Assembly: GCA_029857655.1 (NCBI GenBank)
Contig: JAOUGR010000065.1
Location: 1-9,531 of the forward strand
DNA: 9,531 bases
From: Gammaproteobacteria bacterium
GTDB taxonomy: Bacteria; Pseudomonadota; Gammaproteobacteria; Steroidobacterales; Steroidobacteraceae
Direction of reading: 5' to 3'
Shown: positions 1-7,438 of the stretch, one piece after another
Numbering within the stretch: position 1 is the stretch's first letter
How the letters are laid out: every line of letters begins with the position of its first letter
The notes under the pieces: generated by a model
The model's input: the letters and a program-made list of their open reading frames with translations, nothing else
What the model was told of the DNA's origin: nothing
The model's database searches: none
Made by a program: the position numbers and the translations under genes

Positions 1-543
1 CAGGAGCTTGCGCGTCGGCACGTCGAACACGGCAGTATCGACGAATGTCTGCACTTCGTTCTTGTTGCCCTTGATCATGTAGGCACCGACGACGGTCCAA
101 TACAGGAATGAAGCCTTGGTTTCGTCGCTGTGGGCGACCTGGTCGTAGGAGACGAGCGCCATGACGTCGATGTCATACAGTCGTGCGGTCTGGTCGAGTG
201 CCGCAAATCCCTTGCCGGACCGCAGGTAGGCGTCGGGGATCACCGTGATCTCGCGAATGTAGTCACGACCGGCGAAGGCGGCCTTGACGCGGTTCAGCAG
301 GTCGACGCGGTACGCCTCGGTCAACACCTGGTCGCTGCCGGACCGCGAGGGCACGAAGGCGAGCCCGACGTGCAATGGCAGCGCAAGATTCGGCACCACG
401 CCGTCCTGGCGCGGTGGCACCTCGCCATCCGGATACAGGTAGTCGACCAGGCTGCTGGAAACGCCCTGCCTTCCGGATGCGCCCCATAGCGCAGAGCAAC
501 CGGCGATCAGGAAAAGGACGCAGAACAGGCTCGCTGCTTTCAT
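1..543 (-). CDS. Lipoprotein, N-terminal part, resembling rhombotarget lipoprotein
   Basis: The minus-strand frame is open from the ATG at 543 to the window edge, giving 181 codons with the C-terminus missing. The protein begins with a short signal peptide: Lys2, a hydrophobic stretch, then a lipobox I13-A14-G15-C16. It should therefore be lipid-anchored after signal peptidase II cleavage. The mature part starts with a Ser-rich patch and the motif [12 protein letters not shown], followed by a mixed alpha/beta region. From memory this matches the rhombotarget lipoproteins, which typically end in a GlyGly-CTERM tail processed by the intramembrane protease rhombosortase. That tail would lie outside the window, so the family call is an inference. 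A GGGAG ribosome binding site sits 8 bases upstream of the ATG, which supports the start. The gene is divergent from hutU. It could instead be an unrelated envelope lipoprotein; the lipoprotein call itself is firm. Confidence 0.75.
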   Translation of the reverse strand, partial: MKAASLFCVLFLIAGCSALWGASGRQGVSSSLVDYLYPDGEVPPRQDGVVPNLALPLHVGLAFVPSRSGSDQVLTEAYRVDLLNRVKAAFAGRDYIREITVIPDAYLRSGKGFAALDQTARLYDIDVMALVSYDQVAHSDETKASFLYWTVVGAYMIKGNKNEVQTFVDTAVFDVPTRKLL

Positions 544-551
544 GACCGGAA

Positions 552-556
552 CTCCC
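552..556 (-). promoter_or_regulatory. Ribosome binding site of the left-edge lipoprotein
   Basis: Read on the minus strand this is GGGAG, 8 bases before the ATG at 543. It settles the start of the left-edge lipoprotein gene. Confidence 0.6.
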
Positions 557-599
557 GGAATGGGAATGCGACGGCGCGTCGCGACGGGGATGCCCGGCC

Positions 600-605
600 A
601 TTATG
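600..605 (-). promoter_or_regulatory. Candidate -10 element for the left-edge lipoprotein
   Basis: On the minus strand the sequence reads CATAAT, one base from the TATAAT consensus and about 57 bases upstream of the lipoprotein ATG. No convincing -35 element lies 16-18 bases further upstream, so this is weak. The rest of the 106-bp divergent gap shows no clear operator or hairpin, and I could not identify a plus-strand promoter for hutU in it. Confidence 0.25.
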
Positions 606-649
606 CCAAAGCTGCAATTTGTCCGACGGCTGGCGTAATCTCGCTGACA

Positions 650-2329
650 ATGAATGCCAAACCGTCACCCGTCTCCGCCGGTCCACGCGTCGTGCGCGCG
701 CCGCGCGGCAACAAGCTCTCCTGCGGCAGCTGGCTGACCGAGGCGCCGTACCGGATGATCCAGAACAACCTGGACCCCGAGGTCGCAGAGCACCCGGATC
801 GCCTCGTGGTCTACGGCGGCATCGGCAAGGCCGCGCGCAACTGGGAAGCTTTCGATCGCATTCTCGCCGTATTGCGGCGCCTGAAGGATGACGAGTCGCT
901 GCTGGTGCAGTCGGGCAAGCCGGTCGGCGTGTTCAGGACGCACGTGGATGCGCCGCGCGTCCTGATCGCGAACTCGAATCTCGTGCCGCACTGGGCGACT
1001 TGGGAGCATTTTCACGAGCTCGATCGCAAGGGCCTGATGATGTTCGGGCAGATGACCGCGGGCTCGTGGATTTACATCGGCTCGCAGGGCATCGTGCAGG
1101 GCACTTACGAGACATTCGGCGCCTGCGCGCGCCAGCACTTCGACGGCGATGCCGCGGGGCGCTGGATCCTGACCGCGGGCCTCGGCGGCATGGGCGGCGC
1201 GCAGCCACTCGCTGCCACCATGGCGGGCTTCTCGATGCTGGCAGTCGAATGCGATGAATCGCGCATCGATTTCCGGTTGCGCACAGGCTACGTGGACAAG
1301 AAGGCGACTTCGCTCGATGAGGCGCTCGCAATGATCGAGGGTGCACGGCGCGCGAAGCAGGCGCTCTCGGTCGGCCTGCTCGGCAATGCGGCGGACGTCT
1401 GCCCGGCGCTGGTGACGCGCGGCGTCGTGCCGGATGTCGTGACCGACCAGACTTCCGCCCATGACCCGCGCAACGGCTACCTGCCGCGCGGCTGGACCAT
1501 GGCGCGGGCCGCGGAAGCGCGCCAGAAAGATCCGGCGCTTGTCGAGCGCGAGGCGCGCGCGTCGATGAAGATCCACGTCCAGGCGATGCTGGATCTGAAG
1601 GCGAAAGGCGCGGTCGTCTTTGACTACGGCAACAACATCCGCCAGGTCGCGCTCGAGGAAGGCCTGAAGAACGCTTTCGATTTCCCCGGTTTCGTGCCTG
1701 CCTACGTGAGACCCTTGTTCTGTGAAGGCATCGGGCCGTTCCGCTGGGTCGCGCTCTCGGGCGACCCCGAAGACATCTATCGCACTGATGCGAAGGTGAA
1801 GGAGTTGATTCCGGATAATGCGCACCTGCATCGCTGGCTCGATATGGCGCGCGAGCGCATCAAGTTCCAGGGCCTGCCGGCCCGCATCTGCTGGGTCGGG
1901 CTGAAGGATCGCGCGCGGCTCGGGCTTGCGTTCAACGAGATGGTCGCGAAAGGAGAACTCACGGCGCCCGTCGTGATCGGCCGCGATCACCTGGACTCAG
2001 GCTCGGTCGCGAGCCCGAATCGCGAGACCGAGGCGATGAAGGACGGATCGGACGCCGTCTCCGACTGGGCATTCCTGAATGCGCTCCTGAGCACCGCGAG
2101 CGGCGCCACCTGGGTGTCGATTCATCACGGTGGCGGCGTTGGCATGGGTTTCTCGCAGCACGCGGGGCTCGTGATCGTCTGCGACGGAACAGCGGCGGCC
2201 GCTGCGCGCATCGCGCGCGTGCTGCGAAACGATCCTGGCAGTGGCGTCATGCGTCACGCGGACGCGGGTTACGAACGCGCTATCGCCTGCGCGCATGAGC
2301 AGGGGCTCGACCTGCCGTCGGTGGAGTGA
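650..2329 (+). CDS. hutU: Urocanate hydratase (urocanase)
   Basis: This cytoplasmic enzyme converts urocanate to 4-imidazolone-5-propanoate using tightly bound NAD+, the second step of histidine degradation. The predicted protein has 559 residues, against about 557 in Pseudomonas putida HutU. It carries the Rossmann-type NAD motif GLGGMGGAQ at 177-185 and the [12 protein letters not shown] block around Cys358. It also has the urocanase signature [10 protein letters not shown], whose cysteine (Cys414) corresponds to the catalytically important Cys410 of P. putida. The C-terminal block GVGMGFSQH is also present. The frame stays open upstream to 542, but only the ATG at 650 gives the family's usual N-terminus, about 15 residues before the conserved RAPRGNKL. 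No good Shine-Dalgarno sequence precedes that ATG. The stop is one base before hutH, so the two are surely co-transcribed. The function is secure; the exact start is slightly less so. Confidence 0.97.
   Translation: MNAKPSPVSAGPRVVRAPRGNKLSCGSWLTEAPYRMIQNNLDPEVAEHPDRLVVYGGIGKAARNWEAFDRILAVLRRLKDDESLLVQSGKPVGVFRTHVDAPRVLIANSNLVPHWATWEHFHELDRKGLMMFGQMTAGSWIYIGSQGIVQGTYETFGACARQHFDGDAAGRWILTAGLGGMGGAQPLAATMAGFSMLAVECDESRIDFRLRTGYVDKKATSLDEALAMIEGARRAKQALSVGLLGNAADVCPALVTRGVVPDVVTDQTSAHDPRNGYLPRGWTMARAAEARQKDPALVEREARASMKIHVQAMLDLKAKGAVVFDYGNNIRQVALEEGLKNAFDFPGFVPAYVRPLFCEGIGPFRWVALSGDPEDIYRTDAKVKELIPDNAHLHRWLDMARERIKFQGLPARICWVGLKDRARLGLAFNEMVAKGELTAPVVIGRDHLDSGSVASPNRETEAMKDGSDAVSDWAFLNALLSTASGATWVSIHHGGGVGMGFSQHAGLVIVCDGTAAAAARIARVLRNDPGSGVMRHADAGYERAIACAHEQGLDLPSVE
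2323..2326 (+). promoter_or_regulatory. Ribosome binding site of hutH
   Basis: GGAG inside the last codons of hutU, 4 bases before the hutH ATG at 2331. It selects this start over the upstream in-frame ATG at 2241. Confidence 0.6.
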
Positions 2330-2330
2330 C

Positions 2331-3860
2331 ATGGCAACGCCCACGCTGAAACCGGGATCGATCACGCTGGCGGAACTGCGGCGCCTGATGCGCGGTAGCG
2401 ATCGCGTGGCGCTCGCTGACGGTTGGCAGAAGGGTGTCGAACGGTCGCTCGCCGCGGTCGCCAGGCGCCTGGCGGCCGGCGAGGCCCTCTACGGCATCAA
2501 CACGGGTTTCGGCAAGCTCGCGAAGACCCGCGTCTCCGATGGCGAACTCGCGAAACTGCAGCTCTATCTGCTGCGATCGCATGCGGCGGGCGTCGGTGCG
2601 CCGCTCGCCGATTCCACGGTGCGGCTTGTTCTCGTGCTGAAAGCAGCAAGCCTTGCGCGCGGTTTTTCCGGCGTGCGCCCGCTCGTGATCGAGCGCCTGC
2701 TGCAACTGGTCAACGCGGGCATTCATCCGCTGGTGCCGGGCCAGGGCTCGGTCGGCGCCTCGGGCGACCTCGCGCCGCTTGCCCATCTTTCGCTAGCCCT
2801 GATCGGCGAAGGCCGCGTGCGCGTCGGCGGGAAGGAAATGGACAGCTCGAAGGCCCTGAAGAATGCGGGCATCGAACCGCTGGTGCTGGGCCCGAAGGAA
2901 GGGCTCGCACTCCTGAATGGCACGCAGGTTTCGACGGCGCTGGCACTGGAGGCCTTGTTCGCGGCGGAAGACCTGCTCGCGGGCTCGATCGTGAGCGGCG
3001 CGATGGCCGTGGATGCAGCACTCGGCAGTCGCGTGCCCTACGACGCGCGCATCCACGAGGCGCGTGGCCAGCCCGCGCAGATCGCCGTTGCCGCCGCCTT
3101 CCGCGCGGTGCTGGGCGAAAGCGAGATCGGTCATTCACACGAAAATTGCGATCGTGTGCAGGATCCCTATTCGCTGCGTTGCCAACCGCAGGTCGCGGGC
3201 GCCTGCCTGCAGCAGATCGCCGATGCGGCTCGCGTGCTCGGCATCGAGGCGAATGGTGTCTCGGACAATCCGCTGGTGTTCGGCGCGCAGGGTGAGGTGC
3301 TGTCCGGCGGCAATTTCCACGCCGAGCCGGTCGCATTCGCGGCCGACAACCTGGCGCTTGCGCTTGCGGAAATCGGTGCACTGTCGGAGCGCCGCATCGC
3401 GATGCTGATCGACGACAGCCTGAGCCAGCTGCCGGCATTCCTGGTGCGCGAGGGCGGGCTGAATTCAGGATTCATGATCGCCCAGGTCACGGCCGCCGCG
3501 CTCGCATCGGAGAACAAGTCGCTGGCGCATCCGGCGTCGGTGGACAGCCTGCCGACGTCGGCCAATCAGGAAGACCACGTCAGCATGGCGACATTCGCTG
3601 CGCGCCGGCTTCACCCGATGACGGAAAATACCCGCGGCATCATCGCCATTGAATTTCTTGCCGCTGCCCAGGGCATCGACTTCCGCCGCCCGCTCAAGAC
3701 GAGCGCCGCGCTCGAATCCGCCCACGCTCTGTTACGCAAGAGCGTCTCCTTCTACGACCACGACCGGTATTTCTCTCCCGACATCGAGGCGGCCAAGACC
3801 GTGATTTCCGCCGAATGCCTGCTCGCACTCGTGCCTGCTGGCCTCGTGCCGAGCCGCTGA
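2331..3860 (+). CDS. hutH: Histidine ammonia-lyase
   Basis: HutH deaminates L-histidine non-oxidatively to trans-urocanate and ammonia in the cytoplasm, supplying the substrate of the adjacent HutU. The protein has 509 residues, the normal length for the family. The Ala143-Ser144-Gly145 triad within [14 protein letters not shown] forms the autocatalytic methylidene-imidazolone (MIO) electrophile. Tyr54 in [11 protein letters not shown] matches the catalytic tyrosine of P. putida HutH. Other conserved blocks include [29 protein letters not shown] and QEDHVSM. I chose the ATG at 2331 over the longer open frame from 2241 because it has a GGAG ribosome binding site at 2323-2326 and gives the standard N-terminus. 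It starts one base after the hutU stop codon, so coupling is likely. All key residues seen are intact. Confidence 0.98.
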   Translation: MATPTLKPGSITLAELRRLMRGSDRVALADGWQKGVERSLAAVARRLAAGEALYGINTGFGKLAKTRVSDGELAKLQLYLLRSHAAGVGAPLADSTVRLVLVLKAASLARGFSGVRPLVIERLLQLVNAGIHPLVPGQGSVGASGDLAPLAHLSLALIGEGRVRVGGKEMDSSKALKNAGIEPLVLGPKEGLALLNGTQVSTALALEALFAAEDLLAGSIVSGAMAVDAALGSRVPYDARIHEARGQPAQIAVAAAFRAVLGESEIGHSHENCDRVQDPYSLRCQPQVAGACLQQIADAARVLGIEANGVSDNPLVFGAQGEVLSGGNFHAEPVAFAADNLALALAEIGALSERRIAMLIDDSLSQLPAFLVREGGLNSGFMIAQVTAAALASENKSLAHPASVDSLPTSANQEDHVSMATFAARRLHPMTENTRGIIAIEFLAAAQGIDFRRPLKTSAALESAHALLRKSVSFYDHDRYFSPDIEAAKTVISAECLLALVPAGLVPSR

Positions 3861-3870
3861 GCGGCCGGCG

Positions 3871-4989
3871 ATGACGATGCGGCGGGTCGGCTTGATCGGT
3901 TGGCGCGGCATGGTGGGCTCGGTGCTGGTCGAGCGCATGCGCGCCGAGGGCGATCTCGCGCTGATTCAGCCGCAATTCTTTTCGACCACGCAGACGGGCG
4001 CCGCCGGCCCCGAAATCGGGCGCGCGACGGGGCCGGTCTGCGATGCGAATGACGTCGCTGCGCTCTCCCGTTGCGAGATCCTGATTTCCTGCCAGGGGGG
4101 CGAATACACCGACGCGATTCATCCGAAACTCCGCGCGTCCGGGTGGAACGGCCACTGGATCGACGCCGCGTCGGCGCTGCGCATGAAGGACTCCGCGGTG
4201 ATCATCCTCGATCCGGTCAACCGTCACGTGATCGATGCGGGGCTCGCCGCGGGCGCGCGCGACTGGATCGGCGGAAACTGCACCGTGAGCCTGATGCTGA
4301 TGGCCTTCGGCGGCCTGTTCCGCACGGGTCTCGTCGAATGGATGACGACGATGACCTATCAAGCGGCCTCGGGCGCAGGCGCGAAGCAGATGCGGGAACT
4401 GCTGCAGCAGATGGGCCGCGTGCACGCCGCGGCAGCGGAATTGCTGGACGATCCGGCCAGCGCAATCCTCGACATCGATCGCAGTACCACCGCCGCAATG
4501 CGGGATGGCGCGATGCCGATCGACCACCTCGGCCAGCCCCTGGCCGGCAGCCTGCTGCCCTGGGTGGATCGCGATCTCGGCAATGGCTACAGCCGCGAGG
4601 AATTCAAGGCGGGCGCCGAGGGCAACAAGATTCTCGGTCGATCGGGCGCGCCCGTGCCGATCGACGGCCTCTGCGTGCGCGTCGGCGTGATGCGCTGCCA
4701 CAGCCAGGCCGTCACCATCAAGCTGAGGAAACCGACGCCCCTCAGTGAGGTGGAGAAGATCCTTCTTGCCGTGCATCCCTGGATCCGCATCGTGCCGAAT
4801 GAACGCGAAGCCTCGCTTGCGCGCCTGACGCCGGCCGCGGTCACGGGCACGCTCGAGATTGCCGTGGGCCGCATCCGGCATCTCGCAATGGGCCAGGATT
4901 ACCTGACTGCATTCACGGTCGGCGACCAGCTGCTGTGGGGCGCAGCCGAGCCGCTCAGGCGCATGTTGCGCCTGCTGATCGGGCGCTGA
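3871..4989 (+). CDS. asd: Aspartate-semialdehyde dehydrogenase, E. coli-type
   Basis: Asd reduces L-aspartyl-4-phosphate to L-aspartate 4-semialdehyde with NADPH, the branch-point step for lysine, diaminopimelate, threonine, methionine and isoleucine. The predicted protein has 372 residues. Its N-terminal NADPH-binding loop [13 protein letters not shown] and the blocks [20 protein letters not shown] and ILDPVN closely follow E. coli Asd. The catalytic cysteine lies in GGNCTVSLM (Cys137, or Cys135 if the ATG at 3877 is the start, which is the E. coli number). The substrate-binding histidine lies in [11 protein letters not shown] (His277). The C-terminus [19 protein letters not shown] is typical. 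Two ATG codons, 3871 and 3877, are both plausible, and neither has a clear ribosome binding site. The gene starts 10 bases after hutH with no terminator between, so it appears to belong to the hut operon. That is an unusual place for a biosynthetic gene. Confidence 0.97.
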   Translation: MTMRRVGLIGWRGMVGSVLVERMRAEGDLALIQPQFFSTTQTGAAGPEIGRATGPVCDANDVAALSRCEILISCQGGEYTDAIHPKLRASGWNGHWIDAASALRMKDSAVIILDPVNRHVIDAGLAAGARDWIGGNCTVSLMLMAFGGLFRTGLVEWMTTMTYQAASGAGAKQMRELLQQMGRVHAAAAELLDDPASAILDIDRSTTAAMRDGAMPIDHLGQPLAGSLLPWVDRDLGNGYSREEFKAGAEGNKILGRSGAPVPIDGLCVRVGVMRCHSQAVTIKLRKPTPLSEVEKILLAVHPWIRIVPNEREASLARLTPAAVTGTLEIAVGRIRHLAMGQDYLTAFTVGDQLLWGAAEPLRRMLRLLIGR

Positions 4990-4998
4990 TCGGGCCGC

Positions 4999-6282
4999 AT
5001 GGCTGAATTGGGCAGCGATGGGCAACGCCTCGGCCGCTTGCTGGCCCACCCGGGATTTGCGCGCTTCCTGACCGCGCGGCTCGCAGTATCGATCGCCGTG
5101 CAGATGCAGACCGTCGCGGTCGGCTGGCAGATCTATGCGATCACGCGCGATCCACTCGATCTCGGCCTGATCGGGCTCTCGCAGTTCCTGCCCTTCGTGC
5201 TGCTGGTGCTGCCGGCGGGGCAGGTTGCGGACCGGCGCAATCGCGCGCGCATCCTGACCGGCTGCTATTCGCTCGAATTCCTGTGCGCATTGCTGTTGCT
5301 CGCATTCACGCTGTCCGGGCTCACCGTGGTCTGGCCCGTATTCGCGGTGATGGTGCTGTTCGGCATCGCGCGCGCCTTCTCGATGCCGGCCGGCCAGGCG
5401 CTGCTGCCGAATCTCGTGCCGCTCGAGCATTTCAGCCGCGCCGTCGCCGTCAACTCGAGCACCTGGCAGGTATCGACCATCGCGGGTCCCGCGATCGGCG
5501 GCCTCGTCTACCTGCTGGGACCCGACTATGTCTACGGCAGCGTCGCTGCGTTGCTCTCATTCGCAGTCGTCATGATGTCTGGCGTCCGCGTTGCGCCGCC
5601 CGCGCCGCATACCGAGCCGGACAGCTGGCACAGCCTGCTCGAAGGGCTGCGCTTTGTCTGGCAGCGGAAAATCATTCTGGGTGCGGTGTCGCTCGATCTC
5701 TTCGCGGTGCTGTTCGGTGGTGCGACGGCGCTCCTTCCCGCCTACGCGAGCGACATCCTGAAGGTCGGGCCGGATGGACTCGGCATATTGCGCGCAGCAC
5801 CCGGGGTCGGCGCGGCGCTGATCGCGATCGCATTTGCGTGGCGGCCATTCACGCGCCGCGTCGGCTCGCTGATGTTCGGCGGTGTCGCGCTGTTTGGCCT
5901 TGCGACGGTCATATTCGGCATGTCGGAGAGCTTCGTCGTCTCGCTCGTCGCGCTCATTGTGCTGGGCGGCGCAGACATGGTCAGTGTCTACATCCGTCAC
6001 CTGCTGGTGCAGCTGGAAACGCCCGACGCGATCCGCGGGCGGGTCAGCGCGGTGAATGCGGTGTTCATCGGCGCATCCAACGAATTGGGCGAGTTTGAAT
6101 CCGGCCTGACGGCGGCCTGGTGGGGGCTCAAGCCGGCAGTGGTCGTCGGCGGTCTCGCCAGCCTCGCCATCGCCGGACTCTGGATGCGCTGGTTCCCGGG
6201 CCTGCGGGACATGGACGGTTTCCCGGCCTCCGGAACGCGCCAGGTCACCGTGGCAGGAGGGTCACCGCCGCCGGCCAGTTGA
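4999..6282 (+). CDS. MFS transporter of the EntS/MFS_3-like group
   Basis: A 427-residue inner-membrane protein, almost wholly hydrophobic, with spacing consistent with about 12 membrane helices. The N-terminus resembles the EntS-like major facilitator branch (HPGFARFLTARL). The loop after helix 2 carries the MFS motif A variant PAGQVADRRNR at residues 72-82. The second half contains RGRVSAVNAVFIG (from Arg346) and a GEFESG stretch common in this group. Relatives include enterobactin exporters and many transporters of unknown substrate. The gene starts 9 bases after asd, so it is probably the last gene of the hutU-hutH-asd operon. Its position might suggest amino acid or metabolite transport, but the sequence does not identify the substrate. 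The last 20 or so residues are a loose Gly/Pro-rich tail. Its stop codon overlaps the next gene's -35 element. Confidence 0.88.
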   Translation: MAELGSDGQRLGRLLAHPGFARFLTARLAVSIAVQMQTVAVGWQIYAITRDPLDLGLIGLSQFLPFVLLVLPAGQVADRRNRARILTGCYSLEFLCALLLLAFTLSGLTVVWPVFAVMVLFGIARAFSMPAGQALLPNLVPLEHFSRAVAVNSSTWQVSTIAGPAIGGLVYLLGPDYVYGSVAALLSFAVVMMSGVRVAPPAPHTEPDSWHSLLEGLRFVWQRKIILGAVSLDLFAVLFGGATALLPAYASDILKVGPDGLGILRAAPGVGAALIAIAFAWRPFTRRVGSLMFGGVALFGLATVIFGMSESFVVSLVALIVLGGADMVSVYIRHLLVQLETPDAIRGRVSAVNAVFIGASNELGEFESGLTAAWWGLKPAVVVGGLASLAIAGLWMRWFPGLRDMDGFPASGTRQVTVAGGSPPPAS

Positions 6283-6307
6283 CCCGCAATGGCCGTGGCT
6301 GTATATC
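6279..6307 (+). promoter_or_regulatory. Sigma-70-type promoter of the radical SAM gene
   Basis: TTGACC at 6279-6284 matches 5 of 6 bases of the -35 consensus. TATATC at 6302-6307 matches 4 of 6 bases of the -10 consensus. The spacer is exactly 17 bases. The -35 overlaps the transporter's stop codon (6280-6282). Transcription would be expected to start at about 6313-6317, on or within four bases of the ATG at 6317, which suggests a leaderless mRNA. The start site is inferred from spacing only. Confidence 0.65.
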
Positions 6308-6314
6308 CATACAG
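6299..6314 (+). promoter_or_regulatory. LexA box (SOS operator)
   Basis: CTGTATATCCATACAG is a perfect CTGT-N8-ACAG site whose inverted arms extend to six bases (CTGTAT/ATACAG). This is the gammaproteobacterial LexA consensus. It covers the -10 element and ends two bases before the ATG of the radical SAM gene, so bound LexA would block RNA polymerase. From memory, PA0069, the P. aeruginosa gene of the same family, is in the reported LexA regulon, which strongly supports the call. Confidence 0.88.
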
Positions 6315-6316
6315 TC

Positions 6317-7387
6317 ATGCGGGCGAGGCAAATCCAGGGTCGTGGGGCGGTTTCGAACCGTGCCGGGCGATTCGAGTCGCTGGCGGTCGAGGCGGTGGAC
6401 GACGGCTGGGGGATCGCGGAGGAGCCCCTGCCGCCGTTGGAAACCACGGTCCTGCCGGAGCCGGCGCAGAGCGTCATCACCCGCAATTCCTCGCCCGATG
6501 TCCCATTCGACCAGTCCATCAATCCCTATCGCGGCTGCGAGCACGGCTGCATTTACTGCTTTGCGCGCCCCAGCCATGCCTATGTCAATCTCTCGCCGGG
6601 CCTCGATTTCGAGACCCGGTTGTTTTTCAAGAAAGACGCAGCGGAACGTCTGCGCGAGGAACTAAATCGACGGGCTTACCGTTGCAGCCCGATCAACCTC
6701 GGTGCGAACACCGATCCCTACCAGCCGCTGGAGCGGCGCCTCGGGATCACGCGCGCGGTCCTCGAGGTCCTCGCCGAAAGTCACCACCCGGTCACGATCG
6801 TGACCAAGTCCGCGCTCGTCGTGCGCGATCTGGACCTGTTGCAGCGGCTCGCCGCGGAACGACTGACGCGCGTGTTTGTCAGTATTACGACGCTCGATGA
6901 TGAATTGAAGCGGCGGATGGAGCCGCGGGCGGCATCCCCGGCGGCACGGCTCGCAACGGTCAGGCGGCTCGCGGCGGCCGGAATTCCGACCGGCGTGATG
7001 TTTGCCCCGGTAATTCCCGCCATCAACGATCACGAGCTCGAGAGCATCATTGTGAGCGCGGCCGAGGCGGGTGCAGCGACCGCGGGTTACCTGCTGTTGC
7101 GGCTGCCGGGCGAGGTCAGGGAGCTTTTCTATGAATGGCTCGAGAAGCATTACCCCGATCGTGAGAACCGCGTGCGCAACCGGATCCGCCAGCTTCGCAG
7201 CGGCCGGGACAACGATTCCCGGTTCGGGTCGCGGATGCGCGGCCAGGGACCCTGGGCCGACCTGTTGCGCCGGCGCTTCGAAGCCGCCTGTCGCCGCAAT
7301 GGCCTCGAGCATGGCAGGGCAAAGCCCCTTGAAACCGCATTATTCCGCCCGCCAAGACGGGTTCCGGACCAGATGGAACTGTGGTAG
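6317..7387 (+). CDS. PA0069-family radical SAM protein, SOS-regulated
   Basis: A 356-residue radical S-adenosylmethionine protein related to the spore photoproduct lyase (SplB) group. The CxxxCxxC motif for the 4Fe-4S cluster is Cys74, Cys78 and Cys81 in YRGCEHGCIYCFAR. The N-terminal QGRGAVSNRAGRFE and the segments GLDFET, GANTDPYQP and VTIVTKS are typical of the PA0069 family. The C-terminal tail (MRGQGPWADLLRRRF, then FRPPRRVPDQMELW) is typical as well. Length matches the family. A LexA box and promoter end right at the ATG and there is no Shine-Dalgarno sequence. No ATG or GTG occurs in frame between the transporter's end and 6317, and the conserved N-terminus begins here, so I accept this start with leaderless translation. 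SOS control and the SplB relationship suggest a role in handling DNA damage, but the substrate is unknown. Confidence 0.93.
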   Translation: MRARQIQGRGAVSNRAGRFESLAVEAVDDGWGIAEEPLPPLETTVLPEPAQSVITRNSSPDVPFDQSINPYRGCEHGCIYCFARPSHAYVNLSPGLDFETRLFFKKDAAERLREELNRRAYRCSPINLGANTDPYQPLERRLGITRAVLEVLAESHHPVTIVTKSALVVRDLDLLQRLAAERLTRVFVSITTLDDELKRRMEPRAASPAARLATVRRLAAAGIPTGVMFAPVIPAINDHELESIIVSAAEAGAATAGYLLLRLPGEVRELFYEWLEKHYPDRENRVRNRIRQLRSGRDNDSRFGSRMRGQGPWADLLRRRFEAACRRNGLEHGRAKPLETALFRPPRRVPDQMELW

Positions 7388-7395
7388 TCGCAGCG

Positions 7396-7401
7396 TATAC
7401 T
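7396..7401 (+). promoter_or_regulatory. Candidate -10 element upstream of the 232-residue lipoprotein
   Basis: TATACT matches 5 of 6 bases of the -10 consensus and lies in the 51-base gap after the radical SAM gene. No good -35 hexamer is seen 16-18 bases upstream, so the promoter is tentative. The lipoprotein gene may instead be read through from the SOS promoter. Confidence 0.3.
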
Positions 7402-7426
7402 CGGGTCGAATCACCCGGACGCGACT

Positions 7427-7431
7427 GGGAG
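7427..7431 (+). promoter_or_regulatory. Ribosome binding site of the 232-residue lipoprotein
   Basis: GGGAG, 7 bases before the ATG at 7439. It fixes that start. Confidence 0.65.
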
Positions 7432-7438
7432 TTGCCTC

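Noticed and set aside
665..1990. Minus-strand open frame of 441 codons opposite hutU
   Set aside because: It lies fully inside the secure hutU gene, is rich in Arg and His with no recognisable motif, and is explained by third-position GC bias.
3854..3864. Palindrome CCGCTGAGCGG across the hutH stop codon as a terminator
   Set aside because: The stem is only five bases with a one-base centre and no T-run follows. asd begins seven bases later, so termination here is unlikely.
3694..5430. Long minus-strand open frame (578 codons) opposite hutH, asd and the transporter
   Set aside because: It is antisense to three well-supported genes. Its composition (Arg, His, Gln and Ala rich, no domain) is what the complement of GC-rich codons produces.
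6243..6282. Possible truncation or frameshift at the transporter's C-terminus
   Set aside because: The loose Gly/Pro tail follows a complete set of predicted membrane helices, and its length is normal for the family, so nothing suggests a break.
6289..6900. Alternative plus-strand frame starting at the ATG at 6289
   Set aside because: It runs through the radical SAM gene in another frame, and its start lies within the promoter region. The +1 frame from 6317 carries the cluster cysteines and family motifs.
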